Source: Bemisia tabaci
Taxonomy: Eukaryota; Arthropoda; Insecta; Hemiptera; Aleyrodidae
Assembly: GCF_918797505.1 (NCBI RefSeq)
Contig: NC_092794.1
Span: 35,578,122-35,642,121, forward strand
Reading direction: 5' to 3'
DNA length: 64,000 nucleotides
Below, in pieces: positions 48,323-57,204 of the stretch. Position numbers and translations under genes: made by a program. The notes under the pieces are model-generated. The model was not told the origin of the DNA. It ran no database searches and worked only from the letters and a program-made list of their open reading frames with translations. Numbering within the stretch: position 1 is the stretch's first letter; every line of letters begins with the position of its first letter.

Positions 48323-48654
48323 CTATATGTATACAATTTTTTCTTCTTGGCACGCATCCTAAATGGCGATTTTCAATATCCGATGCTGGAACTACGGCAC
48401 TAATGTTTGAAGTTTGTTTTTGTTCCTTTGTTGTGACAATTCCATGTTAATTTTAAAGTTCAAGAAACTAGGGATTAAGACAGTAAGCAGCTCCAAAGTG
48501 CAAAGAAGAAGGCAGAAGCGTCATCTTCAAAGGAAATGGTAAGCCTTTTTTTTTAACTTTGAATCGCAACGCAATGTAAAAGTTTTTATGAAAACCAAAC
48601 AAGCGCAAACAGAGAAAATCAATAGCGTCATCAATAGAAATAAGACTGCAGCCT

Positions 48655-48936
48655 GATTATTGAAATGTTTTGTTTGTCGGATCGACATAGATGACATAGG
48701 TTAAAAGGCGGAGCGTGATTGGTCGGCTATGTCTTATCGCTGCTTTGTCGTACCTTTGTCAGGTGGAATGATCGACAAGCTAACGGCACCTCTTAAGTTT
48801 CCGACAGTATGTCGATCATTCCACCTGACAAAGGCACGATAAAGCAGCGATATAAGACATAGCCAACCAATCACGCTCCGCGATTTAACCTATGTCATCT
48901 ATGTCGATCCGACAAACAAGAAATTTCAATAATCGC
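48655..48936. mobile_element. Palindromic MITE, about 280 bp
   Basis: ATTATTGAAAT ends mirror each other. TTTGTCGGATCGACATAGAT pairs with ATCTATGTCGATCCGACAAA. Centre near 48795. Nearly perfect arms, hence young. Confidence 0.75.
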
Positions 48937-48993
48937 CCCACAGCTTCCGAAAATAGATTTCGGTCATTCTTTGCAAAAAGGTTTGATTGGATA

Positions 48994-50139
48994 CTAAAGG
49001 ACTACGTGCAAAACGGGCCATTTGGGGCTCGGGGAGGATACCTTTGAGACTTGCCCTATTCATTCACCTAACAATACTCCATCTTTTCCCAAAGTTTCAA
49101 GCCCCCCAAAAATTTTGAGGAGACGCGGCGGGGGGTCAAAGTTAAAAACCGCCAAAATTTTCGCGAATTTAATACTCGAAAACCAAGAAGTTTTGGAAAA
49201 CGCGGTTTAAACGAGCGTAAATAGCGTGACGAGAGCTTTCAGAAAATGTATAACATCATAAGTTTTTGTCAACTTCAGCTCGAGTTATCGTCTCTGAAGC
49301 ACCGGAACACTCAAAAAAGACCCCTTATTTTTTCACGTTTGGACCGATTTAAAAAAAAACCATTTTTTTATTTTGATGAAAAACTGATATGTTGTTCCTG
49401 ACTCTCTGTAGCCCCTCTAGCTCTTTACCGCATGTTGAGGAAATGTTTTGATCGCGAGTTATAAAAGCGGAAAGGAGCGAAGGTCGGGAAAATCGGCTAT
49501 TTTAAACGGCGCGCGGCGACGGATCAGGAGACATGTGGCAACAATGCGAGGTCGGCAGAGGAGTGTGATTCGCCGAACTGAGTGGGAGGGGACGTTTTCC
49601 CTCCGATCAACGCCGCGCGCGCAGTTTAAAATAGCCGATTTTCCCGACCTTCGCTCCTTTCCGCTCTTATAACTCGCGACCAAAACATTTCCCCAGCATG
49701 CGGTAAAGAGCTAGAGGGGCTACAGAGAGTCAGGAACAACATATCAGTTTTTTATCATGTAAATAAAAAAATGGCTTTCTTTTAAATCGGTCCAAACGTG
49801 AAAAAATAAGGGGTCTTTTTTGAGCGTTCCGGCGCTTCGGAGGCGATAACTCGAGCTGAAGTTGACAAAACCCTATGATGTTATACATTTTCTGAAAGCT
49901 GTCGTCACGCTGAATACGCTCGTTTAAATCGCGTTCTCCAAAATTTCTTGGTTTTCGAGTAATAAATACGCGAAAATTTTGCCGGTTTTTAACTTTGACC
50001 CCACGCCGCGTCTCCCCAAAATTTTTGAGGGGCTTGAAACTTTGGGAAAAGATGGGGCATTGTTAGGTGAATGAATAGGGCAAGTCTCAAAGGTATCGGC
50101 CCCGAGCCCCAAATGGCCCGTTTTGCACGTAGTCCTTTA
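48994..50139. mobile_element. Foldback with TAAAGGACTACGTGC ends, about 1.15 kb
   Basis: Arms pair across a centre near 49565. The two ORFs at 49448-49672 and 49459-49683 are mirror images, confirming the palindrome. No transposase. Confidence 0.75.
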
Positions 50140-50271
50140 AGCGATGTTGAACTCCCAGAGAAAGTCCTAAGTGTACTATCACTTGGTAGAAAATTTTGCG
50201 TTCCCTATTATGAAAAAACGAGGAAGGACGAGTTTACCATGGAAACTTTTGCTCGTATAGAAGCAAAGGTC

Positions 50272-51708
50272 AAAGGAGGGGTATCGATAGGGGCCTTTTT
50301 TCTCCTAGCATCTGGCAGGCGCATGGCTAGCTCCAGGCATCATGGGCCCTCCTAGAATCTGGAAATTTATGCGGGTTTTCCAAGTTGACTCAATGTAGTT
50401 TACGGAAACAATCATGATTTAACCTATAGGCCACTGGATACGTGTTAAACGGTTGCCTAAACATAGGTCTACAGGCGTATTTTAGCGAAAATTCGTGTTT
50501 TTCTATCACTCCGAGGCTTTTTTGACACCGAGCGCATCGTCTGCCTAAAACGAGCTTTTGGTATATTATTAAGGAAGCTTTAGGACACATTGTAACCCTG
50601 GTTTGGTTTTAGTTAGATGATACGCTCATAGTAAAATAAAACTTTTTCGAAAGTCGACGTTTAGGACACATTCGCAAAAATCTTAGGGAATTACGTCCTT
50701 AGGTTTTTTTTGGCTACAATTAAAGAAAATCTCCTTGTAAGGGTTTAACAAGGCTTGATAACTACCCTCGATAATATACGTAGCGTGCATACAGTTGGAA
50801 AAACATGTTCCCTAAGATTTTTGCAGATGTTGTTTAAACGTCAGCTTTCGAAAAAGTTTTTTTTTGACTATGAGCGCATCATCTAACTAAAACCAAACCA
50901 GGGTTAAAATGTGTCCTAAAGCTTCCTTAATAATATATCAAAGCTCGTTTTAGTTAGACGATACGCTCGGTGTCAAAAAAGCCTCGGAGGTATAGAAAAA
51001 CACGAATTTTCGCTAAAATACGCCTGCAGACCTATGTTTAGGCAACCGTTTAACACGTATCCGATGGTCTATGGGCTAAATCATGATTATTTCCGTAAAG
51101 CACATAAAGTCAACTCGGGAAACTCGCATAAATTTCCAGATTTAAGTTGATGTTATGCTAATAGTGAAAATATGCCTCCACTACTCCAAAATCCGTTATG
51201 TTCATAGCTGTTTGGAATATTCAATTTTTTCTGGACATAATTGAAGAAAATCTCCTTGTAAGAGTCTAACACGCCTTAATAACTGCCCTCGATAATATAC
51301 GTAGCGTGCATACAGTTCGAGAGACTTGTTTCCCTAAGATTTTTGCGGATGTCCCTTAAACGTCGATTTTTGTACAAAGTTTTTTTTAACTATGAGCGCG
51401 TCATCTAACTAAAACCAAACCAGGGTTAAAATACGTCCTGAAGCCTCTTTAATTACATATCAATAGCTCGTTTTAGTTGGACGATGCGCTCGGTGTCAAA
51501 AAAGCCTCGGAGTGATAGAAAAACAAGAATTTTCGCTAAAATACGCCTGCAGACCTATGTTTAGGCAACCGTTTAACTTGTATCCGGTGGCCTATGGGCT
51601 AAATCATGATTATTTCCGTAGACTACATTGAGTCAACTTGGAAAACCCGCATAAATTTCTAGATTATAGGAGGGGGCCAAAAAAGGCCCTTTTCGATACC
51701 CCTCCTTT
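50272..51708. mobile_element. GGAGGGGTATCGATA foldback, copy 2, with a duplicated arm
   Basis: The same ends as copy 1 (AAAGGAGGGGTATCGATAGG and CGATACCCCTCCTTT). It is 1437 bp instead of about 800-860: the right arm is present twice (about 50820-51130 and 51290-51660), each followed by the TTTCGCTAAAATACGCCTGC module. Confidence 0.7.
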
Positions 51709-52434
51709 AAGGAGGGGAAAATGCCAAAAAAGCCCGCAACATTGTTGGATCATTTTTATCTAAATTCAATAAAGGATGCACGTTCATCCGAGATAGTAAG
51801 TTAAGTCGTGATCAAAAGGAGTTCTTTAAGATGTTTTATGATCAAATGATCAAAACAAAAAATTTCCTCAAAGAGAATTAAAACTTGTTGGTCCTAAGCG
51901 CTGATAAATCAAATAAACTGTAATAATGGATGATATTGTTTTTAAGAACAAAATGTCACAACTATTATCTGATACCAAAATTTATAGGAAAATAGGCAAA
52001 TGTCTAACTTTTGCACTGCAAAACAAAAACAATGCGTTGGTAAAAAAGTGGTTTGAGGAAAAATTGAGAAGCAAAGCCACGTCACAAAATTTAACTATTG
52101 TGAACGAAATTCCATGCCGAATTTATGGGTTGATTAAAACTCATAAAGAGGGGATATCGCTTCGACCAATTGTAAGAACCTTAAAAAGTCCGTTTTATAA
52201 TATGTCTAACAAGGGGAGGCTACCGATTGTCCACCTCAGATCGGGTTCAAATTTGGCAGAGAGGTAGAATAGGTTAATATAAGAACCCGTATTTTTTTTT
52301 AGGTGCCAATGCCCAGCCGTTTTTGAGTTATGAATTTTTGAAGTTGCCGTTTTTTCGTGTCAGCGACGCGCTCAATTTGAGCCTACTGTGCGCGCACCTT
52401 TTAATGCGATCCGAATGTCGGAGCTGATATGTGA

Positions 52435-52512
52435 GACAGTTGTCCAAGCGGTAGCGCGCTCGCCTGTGGTGCTACAGGTTCGGAGTTCGATTCTTGATCC
52501 ATACACTTAAAT
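52435..52512 (+). ncRNA. tRNA-like gene in left arm of foldback 1
   Basis: The A box TGTCCAAGCGG is at 52441-52451 and the B box AGTTCGATTC at 52484-52493. GCCTG and CAGGT can form an anticodon-like stem with an 8-nt loop. The T arm is imperfect. A T6 run about 40 bp downstream (52540 region) could terminate pol III. Not a canonical tRNA. Confidence 0.5.
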
Positions 52513-52741
52513 TTTAAAATTGATTATTTTGTTTTTTAATCGCTTCATTACAAGAAATTGTAAGTCACCTTGTAGACGTTGTGATGCTAATTATGTTTTT
52601 TTCCTTTATTGTCAAACACTCATTAAAAAAAAAAAAAATATAAAATATACATAAAAAATAATTAGAATCATAACGTCTACAAGGTGACTTACAATTTCTT
52701 GCGATGAAGCGATTAAAAAACAAAATAATCAATTTTAAAAA

Positions 52742-52817
52742 TTAAGTGTTCGGATCAAGAATCGAACTCCGAACCTGCAGCACCACAGGCGAGCGCGCTA
52801 CCGCTTGGACAACTGTC
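52742..52817 (-). ncRNA. tRNA-like gene in right arm of foldback 1
   Basis: Mirror copy: A box complement at 52801-52811 and B box complement at 52759-52768. One or two substitutions against the left copy. Confidence 0.5.
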
Positions 52818-54014
52818 TCACATATCAGCCCCGACATTCGGATCGCATTAAAAGGTGCGCGCACAGTAGGCTCAAATTGAGCGCGTCGCTGACACGAAAA
52901 AACGGCAACTTCAAAAATTCATAACTCAAAAACGGCTGGGCATTGGCACCTAAAAAAAAATACGGGTTCTTATATTAACCTATTCTACCTCTCTGCCAAA
53001 TTTGAACCCGATCTGAGGTGGACAATCGGTAGCCTCCCCTTGTAAGTATTTTTGAAATATTCTGGAGAAAGTTGTACGGAAAAGTGGGAATACTGTCAAG
53101 AATACTTATGAATTCATAGATTTTCTCAAAACCCGATCAGTACCTGATGACTTTGTTTTAGCTTCATCAGACGTAGTGTTTATGTACACAAATACTTTGA
53201 TAAAACTAGCCCTTGATGTTATTAAAGAAAAATGGCTGACAATAGCTCCCCATACAACGTTGCCAGAGGCTTAATTTTTAGCTGGCATTAAAGTATGTTT
53301 AGAGCCAACAGTATTTACTTTCGGCAATGAATGCTTAAAGCAGATAAACGGCTTGGCAATGGGGTCACAAGTAAGCGCCAATGTTGCCAACTTGATGATG
53401 GAATACTTTAAGGAAAAATTATTTTAAGTGTTCAAACATTCGATTTACAGTGATGTTGATTTTTATTCATTTTCTTATAGAAGTACCTAACAAGACAATT
53501 TGGCTCACTAACAAGGGGAGTCTACGAAGTGACATCCTGGGATTGGGTTCATTTTGCTTGTACATGAAGAAGAGACAAATCTAAGGTTGACATATTTTTT
53601 TTAAGCCGCCACCTCCCAACCGTTCTCGAGATATCGATTTTTAAAGTTACGATTTTTGCACGTTTCCGCGCGGAGTTCCGGCGAGTCAACTGAGCGCCGC
53701 ACACTGTGGTATTTGACCGAAAAACCTGGCCAAAACCTTAATTTTAAATTTTTTTTTGTGGAAAACCAATGTGATATTTGAAATCTACACTGTTTTTTAC
53801 CCTGGTAGACATGTATGTACCATTTTTCGAGTGGCTCAATTTCCCGCGAAGAGACCACAAAGTTACCTATTTCTCAGCGATTATTTTTTTGATATGTTTC
53901 GGCGCGCTACTCGTCGATCAGTTTACTTCAACTGTACGATCATAGGAAGGAAGTTCGGCGATATGCAACACATTCTTAGGGGTATATTCTACACAACTAA
54001 CCACAGTATTTTCG

Positions 54015-54812
54015 AAAGGAGGGGAATCGATAAGGGCCTTTTTTGGCCCCCCCTTGGAATCTGGAAATTTATGCGGGGTTTCCAAGTTGACTCAATGTAT
54101 TTTACGGAAATAATCATGATTTAGCCCATAGTCCACTGGATACGTGTTAAACGGTTGCCTAAACATAGGTCTGCAGGCGTATTTTAGCGAAAATTTCTGT
54201 TTTTCTGTCACTCCGAGGCTTTCATGACACTGAGCGCATCGTCTAACTAAAACGAGCTTTTGATATGTTATTAAGGAGGCTTTAGGACACATTTTAACCC
54301 TGGTTTGGTTTCAGTTAGATGATGCGCTCATAGTAAAAAAAACTTTTTATAAAAATCGACGTTTAAGGAATGTCCGCAAAAATCCTAGGGAATTACGTTG
54401 TTAGGTGTTTTTTTTTTGCTACAATTAAAGGAAATCTCCTTGTAAGGGTTTAACAAGGCTTGATAACTGCCCTTGATGATGTACGTAGTGTGCATAATGT
54501 TCGAGAGACGGGTTTTCCTAAGATTTTTGCGGATGTTTCTTATACGTCGATTTTTATAAAAAGTTTTTTTTAACTATGAGCGCATCCTCTAACTAAAACC
54601 AAACCAGGGTTAAAATGTGTCCTAAAGCTAAAATTTTCGCTAAAATACGCCTGCAGACCTATGTTTAGGCAACCGTTTAACACGTTTCCAGTGGCCTATG
54701 GGCTAAATCATGATTATTTCCGTAAAATACATTGAGTCAACTTGGAAACCCTGCATAAATTTCCAGATTCCAAGGGGGGGCCTAAAAAGGCCCTTACCGA
54801 TACCCCTCCTTT
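54015..54812. mobile_element. GGAGGGGTATCGATA foldback, copy 3, nested
   Basis: The ends AAAGGAGGGGAATCGATAAG and TACCGATACCCCTCCTTT enclose mirrored arms nearly identical to copies 1 and 2. It sits 315 bp inside the Transib-like element. Confidence 0.75.
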
Positions 54813-54819
54813 CTTTTTT

Positions 54820-55855
54820 TAGTGATTTTCACAGGAGATTGAAAAGTGATGTAAAAGTAAACGTTTTTCTCGAAATTCAGAGGCCGATATCTTTTTTCTC
54901 TCAGCTGTTCTCGAGCAGTTTGAGGCGGGATGTTATAGTCCGAAGTGGGTATTTTCAGGATTCAGGGGTGACAGACTGAGGAAAACTGAGGAAATTGAAA
55001 TTTTTGACTTTAAAGATGGACTTTTGAGGGATTTTCACAAACATGAATGGGAAAAATTATGTCAATACTAACGACTGAAATTGTATTTTTCCAACAGTTC
55101 TGACCCATTTAATACCAATTGGGTGATATTTGGTCACGCAACCTGTTTCTTTGGCCCCTACGCCCTCGAAAGAGGGATAAAAAAAATAATTTGAAAGCAG
55201 ATGGGAGGGTCACTTTAAAGTCTTGCAAAAGTGTTTAATCCGTTATCTAACAATCTCCTCGTGCATTATTCTTGAGTATAGACATATTTATGCCATGATT
55301 TACTTTGACAGACAAATTTGAGTCCATGCGGCCCCGGGGATGGGGCTTTAAAAGTGGCCCTCTGGCACCATGAAAATACGCTGTGAGGCACATTTAAAGC
55401 TTCGTAAAAGTGAGATTTGTGGTTTTCTTACAAATTTTGTAGTAAAGTGCCTCACTTTAAGATGTGGACCATAGGTTAGGAAGGAACCCATCAAAATGAA
55501 TCATTTTCACAGGTGCTTTCTGTCCTTACAATGGTTCTTATTATGATAAAATTCATTTTCATCTTATAATTTATCCTCAAATCATCATATGGAGGTCCCG
55601 GCACTTTCATACCAGCACTAATTTTGATTCAAAACTGTCAAAAATCTAATATCTAGAATGATTCATATTAATTTTTTTGAGGAATGTACAATTACTCCTC
55701 AATGTGAGAGATCGGCTGTTTCGTCAAAAATTTTGAAGTGACTTACGCTGTTTTAAAAAAACCATCAATGAGGTAATAGAAAGTCCTTATTTCGAAAAGT
55801 AGACCATAGGGGAAGGAGAAACACGTCTAAATGCACCGCTTTAGTTAGATACTTT
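54820..55855. other. Interior of the Transib-like element, no gene recognised
   Basis: AT-rich, no long ORF. CATTTTTAAAG/CACTTTAAAG-type phrases (55210, 55395, 55455) recur, suggesting old internal repetition. Confidence 0.35.
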
Positions 55856-55860
55856 GCGTC

Positions 55861-56302
55861 CTTTTAAAGGCTTTTTGGAGGGCTTCTTCCATCCGCTTTA
55901 AAATCTCCGCAAATTGTCATATGATGTGTTAGATGGTTAAATTGTGCATATTATCACTTAAGAAGAAGTACTAATTATAAAATATTTTTAAAACTCTGCG
56001 ATATCTGGTGATAAATAGTTTTGGCCAGCTTTTCAGGTCCAATACCACAGTGTGCATCGGTGAGAGGCGATGGGTAGTGACGTCATGATGACATGACATC
56101 ATGGCATGACATTAAAGGCTTTTTGGGGGGCTTCTTGCACCCTCTTTAAACTCTCCGCAAATTGTCATATGATGTGTTAGGTGGTTAAATTGTGCATATT
56201 ATCACTTAAGAAGAAGTACTGATTGTAAAATGTTTTTGAAACTCGACGATATCTGGTGATAAATAGTTTTGGCCAGCTTTTCAGGTCCAATACCAAAGTG
56301 TG
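55861..56302 (+). repeat. Tandem duplication of the element's right end, period about 249 bp
   Basis: TTAAAGGCTTTTTGG..CTCCGCAAATTGTCATATGA..GATAAATAGTTTTGGCCAGC, ending CCAATACCACAGTGTG (56038-56053), recurs to CCAATACCAAAGTGTG (56287-56302). Only the second copy abuts CGCCG. Confidence 0.75.
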
Positions 56303-56365
56303 CGCCGGCAAGCTGCACGAAGCGCGTTCCCTATGAGCACTGCAGACCGGCCATCTTTATCAACT

Positions 56366-56442
56366 GCTCCGTGTCCGAGTGGTAGAGGGTTCGTCTACCG
56401 TTCCATCGATCGCGGGTTCGAGTCCCGCTTCGTGCCGTAGCA
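56366..56442 (+). ncRNA. tRNA-like gene in left arm of foldback 2
   Basis: The A box TGTCCGAGTGG is at 56372-56382 and the B box GGTTCGAGTCC at 56415-56425. The T arm GCGGG/CCCGC pairs perfectly. The acceptor and anticodon stems do not close, so it is tRNA-like rather than a tRNA. T5 follows at about 56464. Confidence 0.55.
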
Positions 56443-56879
56443 TTCAGGGTACGCCGCAATGCGTTTTTACAAGTTTTCTTTATTTTTATCACACACCAAG
56501 GGGTCCGTCTCTGGCCGCTACGCGGCCCAAACCCCGGGGCGAATAGGCCCGCTTCGCGGCAAGCGAAATCATCGAAATCGACCGTTGACGGTTACTGGGT
56601 AAATAATTTTAATTTAATGAAAAATTGATGTTTCAAATAAAAATTTCCCACCACACAATATTCTTAATGACTTTTTCCTTACTCTGAATTTACAACCGTA
56701 AACGGTCGATTTCAATGATTTCGCTTGCGCTGAGCGATTTGCCTCGCTCGCTTTGCGAAGCGGGCCTTTTCGCCCCGGGGTTGGGCCGCGTAGCGGCCAG
56801 GGGGCGGACCCCTTGGTAAGTGATAAAAATAAAGAGAACTTGTAAAAACGCACTGCGGCGCGCCGCGGCGTACTTTAAA

Positions 56880-56957
56880 AGCTACGGCACGAAGCGGGAC
56901 TCGAACCCGCGATCGATGGAACGGTAGACGAACCCTCTGCCACTCGGACACGGAGCA
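56880..56957 (-). ncRNA. tRNA-like gene in right arm of foldback 2
   Basis: Mirror copy with B box complement at 56897-56907 and A box complement at 56940-56950. It is nearly identical to the left copy. Confidence 0.55.
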
Positions 56958-57204
56958 GTTGATAAGGATGGCCGGTCTGCAGCGCTCATAGGGAACGCGC
57001 TCCGTGCAGCTTGCCGGCGCTCAGTTGACTCGCCGGAACTCCGCGCGGAAACGTGCAAAAATCGTAACTTTAAAAATCGATATCTCGAGAACGGTTGGGA
57101 GGTGGCGGCTTAAAAAAGATACGTCCACCTAAGATTTGTCTCTTCTTTATGTACAAGCAAAATGAACCCAATCCCAGGTTGTCACTTAGACTCCCCTTGT
57201 AAGT

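Larger units (their letters stand above)
52210..53042. mobile_element. tRNA-bearing foldback 1, TAA target duplication
   Basis: The ends CAAGGGGAGGCTACCGATTG and its complement are flanked by TAA at 52207-52209 and 53043-53045. Arms of about 410 bp meet around an A/T-rich centre (52620-52670). Each arm carries a tRNA-like A box and B box. Removing the element and one TAA leaves the Penelope frame continuous. A TAA 3-bp duplication is typical of PIF/Harbinger-type elements (inference, no transposase seen). Confidence 0.85.
51715..53511 (+). pseudogene. Penelope-like reverse transcriptase (family C), split by a foldback
   Basis: Reading right: FIRDSKLSRDQKEFFKMF, then KMSQLLSDTKIYRKIG, VKKWFEEKLRSKATSQNL and RIYGLIKTHKEGISLRPIV up to 52206. 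The 833-bp insert 52210-53042 follows. The same frame resumes across Met-Ser-Lys-Tyr-Phe with NILEKVVRKS, FVLASSDVVFMYTNT (RT catalytic region, Asp retained) and INGLAMGSQVSANVANLMM. An in-frame stop follows KYF and others lie upstream (after FLKEN). Coding similarity fades by about 53440, before the second foldback at 53512. The KTHK and GLAMGS blocks are Penelope hallmarks. Confidence 0.75.
53700..56302. mobile_element. Transib-like non-autonomous element, CGCCG target duplication
   Basis: CGCCG occurs at 53695-53699 and 56303-56307, and once only at the matching intact site in the right arm of the host foldback (about 57010). The left end reads CACACTGTGGTATTTGACC and the right end, inward, CACACTTTGGTATTGGACC. 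A 5-bp CGNCG duplication with CACWRTG-like termini is characteristic of Transib. No transposase ORF was found. The interior holds another foldback (54015-54812), unrecognised sequence (54820-55860) and a duplicated right end. Confidence 0.65.
53512..57199. mobile_element. tRNA-bearing foldback 2, TAA target duplication, interrupted
   Basis: The ends CAAGGGGAGTCTACGAAGTG and its complement (CACTTAGACTCCCCTTG) are flanked by TAA (53509-53511, 57200-57202). The element proper is 53512-53699 plus 56308-57199, about 1.08 kb. The left arm is cut by a 2.6-kb insertion whose target is intact in the right arm. The arms share layout with foldback 1 (ends, poly-T at about 90 bp, an AACCGTT..GAG..AT..GATTTTTAAAGTT block, tRNA-like module about 230-250 bp from the end) but differ greatly in sequence. 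The inner palindrome also holds GGCCGCTACGCGGCC-like GC-rich hairpins (56510, 56790). Confidence 0.8.

Noticed and set aside
49448..49683. Arg-rich ORFs on both strands
   Set aside because: Mirror reads of the 48994-50139 palindrome.
56366..56957. Calling the two segments genuine tRNA genes
   Set aside because: The T arm and B box are good, but acceptor and anticodon stems do not pair, so only tRNA-like is supported.
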